15,434 nucleotides of DNA from Patescibacteria group bacterium (GCA_003539915.1 DPNX01000008.1:1-15434), one strand, 5' to 3'; positions 1-7,300 are shown, counted from the stretch's first letter. A program made the numbers and translations. The notes: generated by a model from the sequence alone, not told the origin.

Positions 1-21
1 ACCGCTGTTCGTACACGATTG

Positions 22-107
22 CGGAGAGGGTGGGATTCGAACCCACGAGACCCATAAAGAGTCGCGGATTAGCAATCCGCTCCGTTCGACCGCTCCGGCA
101 CCTCTCC
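22..107 (-). tRNA. tRNA-Ser (anticodon GCU)
   Basis: A full class II tRNA fold is visible on the minus strand. The acceptor is GGAGAGG paired with CCTCTCC, with discriminator G. The anticodon stem GCGGA/TCCGC encloses the loop TTGCTAA, so the anticodon is GCU (serine, AGY codons). The variable arm is long, as expected for tRNA-Ser, and the T-arm is GTGGG/CCCAC around TTCGAAT. The 3' CCA is not encoded: the bases after the discriminator are CAA. Confidence 0.97.
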
Positions 108-119
108 TAGAGCCCTTAC

Positions 120-147
120 ACGATAGCATTTTTATTGATATTTTCAA
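120..147 (-). promoter_or_regulatory. Promoter of tRNA-Ser
   Basis: On the minus strand TTGAAA (147-142) is followed after 16 nt by TATCGT (125-120), with a TG one base before the -10 (extended -10). The -10 ends 12 nt before the tRNA 5' end, leaving a short leader for RNase P. No experiment supports it; the call rests on motif match and position. Confidence 0.55.
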
Positions 148-154
148 TGCTTTA

Positions 155-183
155 TTGCCGAAATCCTTATTTTGTGGCAAAAT
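155..183 (+). promoter_or_regulatory. Possible infB promoter giving a nearly leaderless mRNA
   Basis: TTGCCG (155-160), 17 nt, then CAAAAT (178-183) with a TGG just before it (extended -10). Only 10 nt separate the -10 from the ATG at 194, and there is no Shine-Dalgarno sequence in that interval, so a transcript would start at or just before the start codon. TTGCC (155-159) and GGCAA (176-180) also form an inverted repeat inside this element. The hexamers are imperfect, so the call is weak alone and gains support from the similar arrangement at tsaD and drg. Confidence 0.3.
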
Positions 184-193
184 TGTTCCTATT

Positions 194-1672
194 ATGAAGC
201 GTCCACCAATTGTGGTGGTCATGGGCCATGTTGATCATGGTAAGACCACCTTATTAGATTACATCAGAAAAACTAATTTAGCCGCCAAAGAGGCCGGTCA
301 AATTACGCAATCAATTGGTGCCTATGAAATCAAGCATCAGGACAATAAAATCACCTTTATAGACACTCCTGGTCACGAAGCTTTTTCTCAAATGAGAGAG
401 CGGGGTAGTCAGATCGCTGACATCGCTATTCTAATTGTGGCAGCTGACGAGAGTGTGAAGCAGCAAACTAAGGAGGCTTATAAGATTATTAAGGAGAGTA
501 AGACACCTTTTGTTGTTGCTGTTAATAAAATTGATAAGCCTAACGCTGATCTCAATCGTGTTAAGAATGACTTAGCTCAAGAATCTATTCTTTTGGAAGG
601 AGCAGGTGGTGACATCAGTTGGCAAGCTATTTCTGCTCAAACAGGAGAGGGTATTAATGAACTGCTAGACTTAATTCTCTTGGTAGCAGAAGTTGAAGAT
701 CTTCAGTGCGACACAAAAAGTCATGGTCAGGGATTCATTCTCGAGTCTCACATGGATAGTCGTCGGGGGGTTGTGGCCTCAATCATTGTTAAGGATGGTA
801 ATTTAAAAGAAGGTGATGAGATTGCAACTCATAACATGCAAGCCAAGATTCGTTCTATGGAAGATTCTGCAGGTGAGGGGATTAAAGCAGCTGAGCCATC
901 AGCCCCTGTTCTTATCCTAGGCTTTCCAGAAGTACCAACTATTGGTACAGAGTTTATTGTTGGCACCTCTACTCTTTTTCAAAAAATAGCTGGCTCAATT
1001 AAAGCTGGTCATGAAGAGGTGGAGAAGGTGGCTCACCACTTATCATCTCCTTTAGCTAAGGTGGATGACATTAATGTTGTTAATCTTATTCTAAAAGCTA
1101 ACGACAGTGGTTCCTTGGAGGCTCTTTCTGGTGTGATCAGCGCCTTACCACTTCCAGAAGATCATAAGCTGAATATTATTAACCAGGGTGTGGGTGACGT
1201 TACAGATGGTGATATCAAACTAGCAGCTAGTACTGGTGCATTAGTTTTGGGATTCAACATCAAGATTAGTAGGGCTGGCGAGAGCATTATGAAAAGTGGT
1301 GGTGGTGAGAAGGTCCAGGTATTAACTTCAAGTATTATTTATGAGCTCACTAAAGACTTTGAAGATTTTCTTAAAAAGTTTAAACAGGCTAAAATATTAG
1401 GAGACTTAGAGATTTTAGCGGTCTTTGATAAGCGTTCTAAAAGTCGTCAGGTTATTGGTGGTAAGGTGGTGGAAGGTGAAATTACCAATAACTCCGATTG
1501 TCTCATTATGAGACGAGGAAAGGATATTGATACAGGACGAATTATCAATTTGCAAAGAAATAAGGAAGATGCTAATAAAGTAGAAGCTGGTAATGAGTGC
1601 GGTCTATTAATTAATACTGAGACCGAGATCAGAGCTGGTGATCATTTAATCATTAATGAAGACATTTCGTAA
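194..1672 (+). CDS. infB: Translation initiation factor IF-2 (short form)
   Basis: This GTPase brings initiator tRNA to the 30S subunit and promotes subunit joining. I place the start at the ATG at 194, which opens MKRPPIVVVMGHVDHGKTT and gives 492 residues. A TTG 39 nt upstream is also in frame, but it adds unusual residues and would lie inside the putative promoter. Visible motifs, numbered from this ATG: P-loop GHVDHGKT at 11-18, DTPGH at 57-61, NKID at 111-114 and an SAQTGEG G5 motif near 147. Beta-barrel domain II, domain III and the C-terminal fMet-tRNA-binding barrel follow in the usual order. The long N-terminal IF2N extension of most bacterial IF-2 proteins is absent, as is common in CPR bacteria. 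The last 17 bases overlap rbfA, and the two are surely cotranscribed. The usual upstream partner nusA is not present; a tRNA-Ser on the other strand occupies that place. Confidence 0.97.
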   Translation: MKRPPIVVVMGHVDHGKTTLLDYIRKTNLAAKEAGQITQSIGAYEIKHQDNKITFIDTPGHEAFSQMRERGSQIADIAILIVAADESVKQQTKEAYKIIKESKTPFVVAVNKIDKPNADLNRVKNDLAQESILLEGAGGDISWQAISAQTGEGINELLDLILLVAEVEDLQCDTKSHGQGFILESHMDSRRGVVASIIVKDGNLKEGDEIATHNMQAKIRSMEDSAGEGIKAAEPSAPVLILGFPEVPTIGTEFIVGTSTLFQKIAGSIKAGHEEVEKVAHHLSSPLAKVDDINVVNLILKANDSGSLEALSGVISALPLPEDHKLNIINQGVGDVTDGDIKLAASTGALVLGFNIKISRAGESIMKSGGGEKVQVLTSSIIYELTKDFEDFLKKFKQAKILGDLEILAVFDKRSKSRQVIGGKVVEGEITNNSDCLIMRRGKDIDTGRIINLQRNKEDANKVEAGNECGLLINTETEIRAGDHLIINEDIS

Positions 1673-2006
1673 GGAAAGATTAAGTAATCTTATTCTGGAA
1701 GAACTTAGCAAGCTCATTGCTCGAGAGTTAGAATTTGATGAAATATTAGTAACCTTAACCTATGCTGACATCTCAGTTAAGATGGAGACTGTTCGAGTAG
1801 GGGTTAGTGTAATTCCTTCAGATAAATCAGAGGCAGCGCTAAAGATACTACAAAAAGCTCGACCAGAGTTACAATATTTACTAGTTAAGAAGCTATCCAT
1901 CAGACATGTTCCTGAAATAAAGTTTGAGAATGATTCTGGTTATGAAGATGCTGCAGGTATTGAAAAATCTTTAATGAAAGATAAGAATATATTAGACGAA
2001 GAATAG
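1656..2006 (+). CDS. rbfA: Ribosome-binding factor A
   Basis: RbfA binds the immature 30S subunit and helps mature the 5' end of 16S rRNA. At 116 residues the protein has the usual length. It shows the family pattern: an N-terminal helix with conserved basic and Leu residues (RKERLSNLILEELSKLIARE), the strand region ILVTLTYADISVKMETVRVGVSV, and the KH-like end LLVKKLSIRHVPEIKFEND. The ATG at 1656 lies inside the end of infB (17-nt overlap, different frame), so translation is probably coupled to infB. At the other end, the last G of the TAG stop codon is also the first base of tRNA-Cys, so the gene runs straight into a tRNA without any spacer. The acidic C-terminal tail (KNILDEE) is not conserved in the family. 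Confidence 0.93.
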   Translation: MKTFRKERLSNLILEELSKLIARELEFDEILVTLTYADISVKMETVRVGVSVIPSDKSEAALKILQKARPELQYLLVKKLSIRHVPEIKFENDSGYEDAAGIEKSLMKDKNILDEE

Positions 2007-2080
2007 GCGCTGTAGCCAAGTGGTAAGGCAGGAGTCTGCAAAACTCTTATACGTGGGTTCGATTCCCACCGGCGCCTCCA
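2006..2080 (+). tRNA. tRNA-Cys (anticodon GCA)
   Basis: The acceptor GGCGCTG pairs with CGGCGCC (2070-2076, one G-U pair), discriminator T, and CCA is encoded at 2078-2080. The anticodon stem GGAGT/ACTCT encloses CTGCAAA, giving anticodon GCA. The T-arm is GTGGG/CCCAC around TTCGATT. The first base is shared with the rbfA stop codon, so the mature tRNA must be cut from the infB-rbfA transcript or arise from an unseen internal promoter. Confidence 0.96.
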
Positions 2081-2083
2081 AAT

Positions 2084-2167
2084 GCCCGGGTGGCGGAATT
2101 GGCAGACGCGACGGACTTAAGATCCGTTACTCGCAAGAGTGTGTGGGTTCGACTCCCACCCCGGGCA
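2084..2167 (+). tRNA. tRNA-Leu (anticodon UAA)
   Basis: The acceptor GCCCGGG pairs with CCCGGGC, discriminator A. The anticodon stem ACGGA/TCCGT encloses CTTAAGA, so the anticodon is UAA. A long variable arm (TACTCGCAAGAGTG) marks it as class II, and the T-arm is GTGGG/CCCAC. The 3' CCA is not encoded (CAA follows). It lies 3 nt after tRNA-Cys and is the last gene of the infB unit. Confidence 0.97.
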
Positions 2168-2172
2168 CAATA

Positions 2173-2201
2173 TAGACATTTTTAGTTAAATGTTGTAATA
2201 T
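2173..2201 (+). promoter_or_regulatory. Promoter of the gam-like gene
   Basis: TAGACA (2173-2178), 17 nt, TAATAT (2196-2201), each one mismatch from or close to consensus. Transcription would start near 2208, inside the downstream hairpin. The new transcript would therefore lack the full hairpin, while read-through from tRNA-Leu would be terminated there. Confidence 0.5.
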
Positions 2202-2235
2202 ATTAAGACTTCAAATTAAGGAGTCTTAATTTTTT
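2202..2235 (+). terminator. Rho-independent terminator after tRNA-Leu
   Basis: ATTAAGACT (2202-2210) pairs perfectly with AGTCTTAAT (2222-2230). Two more pairs can form inside, leaving a 7-nt loop, and a T-run follows at 2230-2235. The stem is AT-rich. It sits between the infB-rbfA-tRNA unit and the next gene, where a terminator is expected. Confidence 0.65.
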
Positions 2236-2274
2236 GAAGCGGTACTTTAAAATTTGTTTGAAAGAGGAAGTATA

Positions 2275-2814
2275 ATGGTAAAGACAAGTGTGAAAAAGAA
2301 TGTGGTAGTAGTTCCGAAGAATCAGAACGAGGCTAACAAGCTGGTTACAAGCATTGGCGTCAATCAAAGAAAGATTGAAGTAATCAATCAGCGTGTTAAT
2401 CAGCGCATTGAGAAGATCAAGGCTGAAGCCGCAGAAAAAGCTGGGCTCATCAGTGATGAGATCAACGAAGATGTTGAAGGCCTCTTCGCTTATGCAGAAG
2501 CCCATCGTGATGATCTGACTAATAGCGGTAAAACCAAAACGGTTAAGCTGCCTAATGGCGAATTGTCGTGGCGAACCACCCCACCATCAGTTAGCGTGCG
2601 AGGAATTCAGGCGACGATTGAAATTTTTGAAAAACTGGGTCTTAGCCAATTTATTCGCATCAAGAAGGAGGTAGACAAAGAAGCTATTCTGAGAGAGCGG
2701 GTGCTTGTTAAGGGCATCAAAGGCATAGCCATTTCTCAAAAGGAAGAGTTTGTTGTCAAACCATCTGAAGTTGATGTAGAGATTGTTAAAAAGCTCAGAA
2801 AGAAGAAAAAATAA
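2275..2814 (+). CDS. gam: Phage Mu Gam-like DNA-end-binding protein
   Basis: The 179-residue protein matches the Mu Gam family (host-nuclease inhibitor, Pfam Phage_Mu_Gam) along its length. There is a charged coiled-coil N-terminal half (about residues 25-70). A conserved core follows with HRDDLT at 77-82, an SWR motif at 98-100 and PPSVSVRG at 103-110. The family end EKLGLSQFIRIKKEVDKEAI is next, followed by a Lys-rich tail. Mu Gam binds double-stranded DNA ends, is homologous to eukaryotic Ku, and blocks exonucleases such as RecBCD. I start it at the ATG at 2275 because a strong Shine-Dalgarno (AGAGGAAG, 2263-2270) lies 4 nt before it; an in-frame TTG 21 nt upstream overlaps that site. No phage genes surround it, and it has its own promoter, so it may be a domesticated chromosomal gene. 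Whether it protects ends, joins them, or does something else is unknown. Confidence 0.88.
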   Translation: MVKTSVKKNVVVVPKNQNEANKLVTSIGVNQRKIEVINQRVNQRIEKIKAEAAEKAGLISDEINEDVEGLFAYAEAHRDDLTNSGKTKTVKLPNGELSWRTTPPSVSVRGIQATIEIFEKLGLSQFIRIKKEVDKEAILRERVLVKGIKGIAISQKEEFVVKPSEVDVEIVKKLRKKKK

Positions 2815-2833
2815 GGGTTTTTAACTCATCTCC

Positions 2834-2862
2834 TTGACAAAAAATAAAAAATAATATATACT
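2834..2862 (+). promoter_or_regulatory. Near-consensus promoter before the 3D-domain gene
   Basis: TTGACA (2834-2839), 17 nt, TATACT (2857-2862). This is the best sigma70-type promoter in the window. The predicted start is near 2869, only about 17 nt before a terminator-like hairpin. Confidence 0.75.
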
Positions 2863-2885
2863 TGTATTAAATCAAATAAGAAGAT

Positions 2886-2908
2886 ATATCCCGAAAGGGA
2901 TATTTTTT
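2886..2908 (+). terminator. Terminator-like hairpin between promoter and 3D-domain gene
   Basis: ATATCCC (2886-2892), GAAA tetraloop, GGGATAT (2897-2903), then six T (2903-2908). It has all the marks of an intrinsic terminator, but it lies downstream of the promoter at 2834-2862 and upstream of the ATG at 2921. It may end transcripts of the gam-like gene, act as an attenuator for the 3D-domain gene, or both. Confidence 0.7.
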
Positions 2909-2920
2909 ATTGTAAAAAAT

Positions 2921-3412
2921 ATGAAAAACAACAATCATTCAGACGATCATATATCCAACTTGAGTCGATTTTTGGCCCATGGCTTCTTTTTCATAGCTAT
3001 TACCTCTAATTTAATACCAGCTCTTACTACCATTTCCGCTACTTTACAGTGGGTTGGTATAGGAGATGATATTGTTAAAGTAATAAACTCAAAAACTGAA
3101 GAGGCTAAGCATGAGAGGGTTGAGGTTATTGCAACCGCCTACTCCTCTACTCCCGATCAGACTGATAGCACTCCATTTATCACTGCTGCTAACACTCATG
3201 TTCGTGATGGTATTGTGGCTACTAACTTTTTGAAGATGTATACAAAAATTCAGATACCTTCGTTGTACGGTGAAAAGATCTTTACTGTAGAGGATAGAAT
3301 GAATAGACGATATACTGATGTAATTCCTCCTAGAATAGATTTGTGGATGGAAGGACGTTATCAAGCTAGAAAGTTTGGTATTAAAAAGTTAGAAATTATC
3401 GTCTTAAAATAA
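2921..3412 (+). CDS. Membrane-anchored 3D-domain protein
   Basis: The protein has 163 residues. A hydrophobic stretch at about 17-43 is a likely membrane anchor or uncleaved signal. The rest (about 68-162) is a 3D domain (Pfam 3D, named after three conserved Asp), a double-psi beta-barrel related to the MltA lytic transglycosylase fold. The recognisable core runs ATAYSSTPDQTDSTPFITAA, then DGIVATN, FTVEDRMNRR (D125) and RIDLWM (D140), ending ARKFGIKKLEI. Such proteins act on or bind peptidoglycan outside the membrane. Where homologues usually have a Gly-Thr before the KI(Q/R)IP strand, this copy has MYTKIQIP, a local change of unknown effect. No Shine-Dalgarno precedes the ATG; the preceding bases are an A/T run. 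Hairpins on both sides make it a stand-alone unit. Confidence 0.85.
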   Translation: MKNNNHSDDHISNLSRFLAHGFFFIAITSNLIPALTTISATLQWVGIGDDIVKVINSKTEEAKHERVEVIATAYSSTPDQTDSTPFITAANTHVRDGIVATNFLKMYTKIQIPSLYGEKIFTVEDRMNRRYTDVIPPRIDLWMEGRYQARKFGIKKLEIIVLK

Positions 3413-3436
3413 AAATTCCCCACAAGGGGATTTTTA
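3411..3436. terminator. Shared terminator between converging genes
   Basis: TCCCC (3417-3421), ACAA loop, GGGGA (3426-3430), flanked by A-runs on the left and T-runs on the right, so it can work in both directions. It ends the 3D-domain gene (stop at 3412) from the left and the prsW-like gene (stop at 3438) from the right. Confidence 0.7.
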
Positions 3437-3437
3437 T

Positions 3438-4106
3438 TTATGCAAGAGTTGGACTAATTCGTTTTAGTTTTTCAAAATCACTAAGTACAAAGAAAGCTAC
3501 AAAGACTAAGAAGATTGTTACTTGAAATACTGGTCCGTAAATTAAGATTAGAGCATTAAAGATGCTGTGAAGTAGGGTGGCAACAAACCAACCAGCAGCT
3601 AGAAAGCTAGTCACTGTTTTACGTAATAATCCTATTGCCCAGTAATAACCAAGTAACCCAGAACTTAGAGTATGTAAGAAGGTGGCCCCTAAGAATCTAA
3701 GAGTAACCAGCTCAAAGCCGTTTGTGGCTCTTGCTACGGAAGCAATATTTTCAACAGTAGCGAAACCAAGCGCTGCAATGATCATGTAAATCATTGCATC
3801 AATAGGTTCATCAAAATCTTTGCGTTTACTCACCCATAAAAAAACAACCAAGAATTTAAAGAACTCTTCAATGCCAGCTAACCAGAAAATAGAGAAGGGG
3901 CTGTAAGCTCTAATTCCTATTGAGGTGGATATATCACTAAAGACTGTTTGAAATTGTAGAGTTACAAAAGCTATCGCTCCACCTAACAAAAAAGTAGAGA
4001 TAATTAATCTTTTTGGTTCAGGCCTTTTTTTATCTTCTTGTAAAAAGAAAGCCATCCAGATAATTGCTGGTAGTAAGCCTAAAGTAACAGAAAACCAATT
4101 TACCAT
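3438..4106 (-). CDS. PrsW-family intramembrane protease
   Basis: This is a 222-residue polytopic membrane protein with about seven or eight hydrophobic segments. It carries the motifs of the PrsW family of putative membrane metalloproteases: EEFFK at 80-84, DEPIDAMIYM at 99-108 followed by GFATVEN (E119, N120), FLHT with H145, and HSIFNA with H180 and N184. The Glu and His residues lie within the membrane and are the presumed metal ligands. In Bacillus subtilis PrsW cleaves an anti-sigma factor; no such partner is visible here, so the substrate is unknown. Its first 7 bases (ATGGTAA) overlap the end of valS, which makes translational coupling likely. It is the last gene of the tsaD-valS-prsW cluster. 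Confidence 0.85.
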   Translation of the reverse strand: MVNWFSVTLGLLPAIIWMAFFLQEDKKRPEPKRLIISTFLLGGAIAFVTLQFQTVFSDISTSIGIRAYSPFSIFWLAGIEEFFKFLVVFLWVSKRKDFDEPIDAMIYMIIAALGFATVENIASVARATNGFELVTLRFLGATFLHTLSSGLLGYYWAIGLLRKTVTSFLAAGWFVATLLHSIFNALILIYGPVFQVTIFLVFVAFFVLSDFEKLKRISPTLA

Positions 4107-6241
4107 TTTTTAATCATTAATAACTTTTTATCTTTAAGGGGTAGAGATTGATAAATCTCCTCCGTAACAAACGGCATGAATGGATGAGCTAACTTAAGAG
4201 ACTCAACCAACACATAGAAGAGAACTTTGCTAGTTTCTTTACTAGGATTGTTTTTTGCCTTCTCTAAACAGACGTCACAATAATTATGCCAGAAAAATTC
4301 ATAAAACTTATGCAGTGCCTGACCAAACTGATAATTGCTTATATCTTTTTCAACGCCTTTCTTAGTTTTCTCTAGTTGAGCAAGAATTTTTTTATTAAAT
4401 GGTTTAGTAGCTCGAGGTTTTTTTAAGTTGGCATTAAAAGTTTCTTTTTTATCAATCTGCCCCATAACAAATCTAGTTGCATTCCAAATCTTATTGGTAA
4501 ATTTCTTACCAGCCACAACCGCTGACTCGTCCCAGCGAATATCTTGCGTGCCCATAGACTGCCAAATGATTCCAAAACGAGTAGCATCAGCTCCGTACTG
4601 ATTAATCAGATCAAGAGGATCTATTCCCGTGCCTAAGCTCTTAGACATTCTTTGGCCACTCTTAGCCAGAATAGTTCCGTGAATAAGAACGGTGCTAAAA
4701 GGAGTCTTCTTTTTAAATTCTATGCCAGAGAAAATCATTCTTCCCACCCAAAGATTAATAATATCTCTAGCAGTTGTTAAAACGGATGAAGGGTAGAATG
4801 TCTTTTGATCTTTTTTATTTAAACCAGCAAAAGGCCAGAGAGCAGAGGAGAACCAAGTATCCAAAACATCCTCTGATTGTTGAGGCTTACACTTCTTACA
4901 AACAGAACACTTGGCTGGTTGTTTAACTGAGACGATAAACTCATCCTCATTATTTTTACAGAACCAAACTGGTAACTGATGACCCCACCATAGTTGTCGA
5001 GAGATGCACCAATCACGAATATTATTTAGCCAACTGAAATAACCCTTCTCAAAATTCTTAGGTATAATAACAGTCTTCTTTTTCTTAACTATTTCAGCAG
5101 CTACCTTAGCCAACTTATCCATCTTCATAAACCACTGTTTAGAAGGTAGTGGTTCGATGGTTGAATTGCAGCGATAGCAAACTGCTGTTCTGTGGTGATA
5201 AGGCTTTTCCTTTATAAGAAGATCTATGGCTTTCAAATCTTCCACAACTTTTTTACGCGCCTCATCAACTTTCATTCCCTCATACTTACCAGCTCCCTCA
5301 CTCATCTTGCCACGCCTATCAATCACTTGAACGATTGGTAAGTCATGACGTTGAGAAATTTCAAAGTCTAAAATATCATGGGCAGGAGTAACCTTCAGAA
5401 CACCTGTGCCAAACTCAGGATCAACTGCCGTATCACCAACTACTTTTAACTTCATTTTTATTTTTCTAGGCTTAGCTAGATCACCATCGGTGGCTAATGT
5501 CTCAATCTCTATTTCTTTACCAATATATTTCTTATATCTTTTATCCTTCGGACTCACTGCTAGAGCAGTATCACCAAATTTTGTTTCCGGTCGCGTAGTA
5601 GCTACCACAAAAGGCCCATACTTGATGTGATAAAGGGAGCTACCCTCTTCTCGATACTCAACCTCTAAGTCAGAGAGGCTAGTGTGACAACGAACGCACC
5701 AGTTAATAGTTCGTAGACCGCGATAGATCAAACCTTTTTTATGATAATGAACGAAGGTCTCTAGAACATCCTTACTATACTGAGGATCCATGGTGAAGCG
5801 GTTGCGAGACCAGTCGCAAGAAGCACCTAATTTTTTTAATTGGCCTGAGATAATATCACCGTGCTCTTCCTTCCAAGACCAAACCTCTTTCAAAAACTTC
5901 TCTCTGCCTAGTTCTAACTTATTAATACCTTTTTTACGTAATTTTTTTTCTACTACTCGTTGAGTGGCAATACCAGCGTGGTCGATGCCTGGTAACCAAG
6001 CAGCTAGAGACCCTTTCATTCTTTGCCAACGAATTAAAATATCACTACCAGTAGCATTAAGTGCATGACCCATGTGTAGAGAACCGGTAACATTGGGTGG
6101 AGGAAGTAAAATAACAAATGGTTTTTTAGCCCCAGTCTTTTTCAGCTTATCAGGATTAAAGTATCCTGATTTCATCCAAAGTTTGTATATCTTCTCTTCA
6201 ACTTCTGCTGGGTTATAAGGTTTCTTTTTTGGTTTAGCCAT
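4100..6241 (-). CDS. valS: Valyl-tRNA synthetase (short form)
   Basis: This class I synthetase charges tRNA-Val. The ATP site shows the HIGH-type motif in PPPNVTGSLHMGHAL (HMGH at 56-59) and the KMSKS loop as RMSKS at 531-535. Between them lies the CP1 editing domain, which clears mischarged Thr (GTGVLKVTPAHDILDFEI and neighbours). Cys pairs near CVRCH, CYRCN and CSVCKKC suggest zinc-binding knuckles. WFSSALWPF and the WVGRM region are typical of the Val/Ile/Leu group. At 713 residues it is far shorter than common bacterial enzymes (roughly 850-950). It ends shortly after FVTEEIYQSLP within the anticodon-binding region and lacks the C-terminal coiled coil. The last codons overlap prsW. It lies 35 nt behind tsaD on the same strand, and no good promoter is visible between them. 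Confidence 0.97.
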   Translation of the reverse strand: MAKPKKKPYNPAEVEEKIYKLWMKSGYFNPDKLKKTGAKKPFVILLPPPNVTGSLHMGHALNATGSDILIRWQRMKGSLAAWLPGIDHAGIATQRVVEKKLRKKGINKLELGREKFLKEVWSWKEEHGDIISGQLKKLGASCDWSRNRFTMDPQYSKDVLETFVHYHKKGLIYRGLRTINWCVRCHTSLSDLEVEYREEGSSLYHIKYGPFVVATTRPETKFGDTALAVSPKDKRYKKYIGKEIEIETLATDGDLAKPRKIKMKLKVVGDTAVDPEFGTGVLKVTPAHDILDFEISQRHDLPIVQVIDRRGKMSEGAGKYEGMKVDEARKKVVEDLKAIDLLIKEKPYHHRTAVCYRCNSTIEPLPSKQWFMKMDKLAKVAAEIVKKKKTVIIPKNFEKGYFSWLNNIRDWCISRQLWWGHQLPVWFCKNNEDEFIVSVKQPAKCSVCKKCKPQQSEDVLDTWFSSALWPFAGLNKKDQKTFYPSSVLTTARDIINLWVGRMIFSGIEFKKKTPFSTVLIHGTILAKSGQRMSKSLGTGIDPLDLINQYGADATRFGIIWQSMGTQDIRWDESAVVAGKKFTNKIWNATRFVMGQIDKKETFNANLKKPRATKPFNKKILAQLEKTKKGVEKDISNYQFGQALHKFYEFFWHNYCDVCLEKAKNNPSKETSKVLFYVLVESLKLAHPFMPFVTEEIYQSLPLKDKKLLMIKKW

Positions 6242-6276
6242 AATATTAACTAGATCTACCTATATGGTAGCAAAAA

Positions 6277-7263
6277 TTAGAGATTTAAGCTGGAGTCTGC
6301 TTTGATAGGAAAGTTCTTTCCTAAATGAGCGGCCACGGCAATCATTACTCCATTGTCAGTATTATATTTAAGTTGAGGAACAGAAAAGTTTAAACCCTCT
6401 TCCTCAGCTATTTTTGCAAAACGATTTTGCAAAGTTTTGTTAGCTGCCACTCCACCACAAAGAAGAATAGATTTTGCGTTAAACTCCTCAACCGCTTTTA
6501 AAGTTTTTTTAGCTAAAACATCAAAGGCTGCTTCTTGGAAGCTAGCCGAAACATCAGCCACATCTTTTTTATTATCTCTTAGGTGATAGAGGACAGAGGT
6601 TTTTAATCCAGAGAAACTAAAGTCGTAATTTTTGTCATGAATCATTGGTCGAGGAAATTTAATTGCTTTAGGATTTCCCTCATGAGCCATCTTTTCAATT
6701 TCAGGACCACCGGGATAGGGGAGGTCAAGCATTCGAGCTACCTTATCAAAAGCCTCTCCCACAGCATCGTCTCTTGTTTCACCTAACTTCTTCCATTTAT
6801 TAATTCCTTCCATTAATAAAAGTATCGTGTGGCCACCACTAATAACTAAAACTATTGCAGGAAACTTTATTTGTTTAGAGTTTTCTAACCAATTAGAAAA
6901 GACATGGCCCTCAAGGTGGTTAACGCCTATTAAAGGCAGGTTCATTTTTTCAGCTAGCTCTTGAGCAAAGTTGATGCCTGGCCAGAGAGCGGGCTCTAAG
7001 CCTGGGCCAACCGTGACAGCTATTTGGTCGGGGGTAAAATCATTAACCTGGCTTTTTATTTCTTCTAACATAATTGGAAGATTTTTTTCATGTTCTCTTT
7101 TTGCTAGATGTGGAACAACTCCACCAAAAGGTCGGTGAATTTTTATTTGAGAAGCTACCGCTTCAGCCAAGATTTTAAATTCCGAATCTTCTCCTTGGTC
7201 TTTAGCATCAACTAAAGCTAGAGCAGTTTCGTCACAACTAGTTTCTATAGCTAGAGTTTTCAT
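6277..7263 (-). CDS. tsaD: tRNA N6-adenosine threonylcarbamoyltransferase TsaD
   Basis: TsaD (formerly Gcp/YgjD) transfers the threonylcarbamoyl group to A37 of ANN-decoding tRNAs, together with TsaB and TsaE. All signature blocks are present in 328 residues: ETSCDETA at 7-14, HLAKREH at 52-58, VTVGPGL at 83-89, the metal-binding GVNHLEGH (H116, H120), SGGHT at 142-146, GETRDDAVGEAFDK at 161-174, YPGGP at 183-187, DFSFSGLK at 214-221, GGVAAN at 270-275 and NTDNGVMI at 301-308. The partners TsaB and TsaE are not in the window. It is the first gene of the tsaD-valS-prsW cluster. A promoter-like element ends only 8 nt before the ATG, so the mRNA may be leaderless. Confidence 0.97.
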   Translation of the reverse strand: MKTLAIETSCDETALALVDAKDQGEDSEFKILAEAVASQIKIHRPFGGVVPHLAKREHEKNLPIMLEEIKSQVNDFTPDQIAVTVGPGLEPALWPGINFAQELAEKMNLPLIGVNHLEGHVFSNWLENSKQIKFPAIVLVISGGHTILLLMEGINKWKKLGETRDDAVGEAFDKVARMLDLPYPGGPEIEKMAHEGNPKAIKFPRPMIHDKNYDFSFSGLKTSVLYHLRDNKKDVADVSASFQEAAFDVLAKKTLKAVEEFNAKSILLCGGVAANKTLQNRFAKIAEEEGLNFSVPQLKYNTDNGVMIAVAAHLGKNFPIKADSSLNL

Positions 7264-7271
7264 TGCCTTAA

Positions 7272-7300
7272 GTTATGCCACAAGAGAAGCGCGTCGTCAA
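7272..7300 (-). promoter_or_regulatory. Possible promoter of tsaD-valS-prsW
   Basis: On the minus strand TTGACG (7300-7295), 17 nt, CATAAC (7277-7272), with TGG directly before the -10 (extended -10). The -10 ends 8 nt before the tsaD ATG, so transcription would begin at or next to the start codon. The -35 overlaps the T-run end of the dcd terminator. Confidence 0.4.

Noticed and set aside
155..193. Upstream TTG start of infB
   Set aside because: The added 13 residues do not resemble IF-2, there is no ribosome-binding site, and it would overlap the likely promoter; the ATG at 194 leads directly into the G domain.
2254..2814. Prophage remnant containing gam
   Set aside because: No integrase, structural phage genes, direct repeats or att-like duplications of the adjacent tRNA-Leu end were seen; the gene alone does not support a prophage.
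6256..6270. Small hairpin CTACC-TATAT-GGTAG between tsaD and valS
   Set aside because: Five base pairs with no T-run on the coding strand; too weak to call a terminator or regulatory element.
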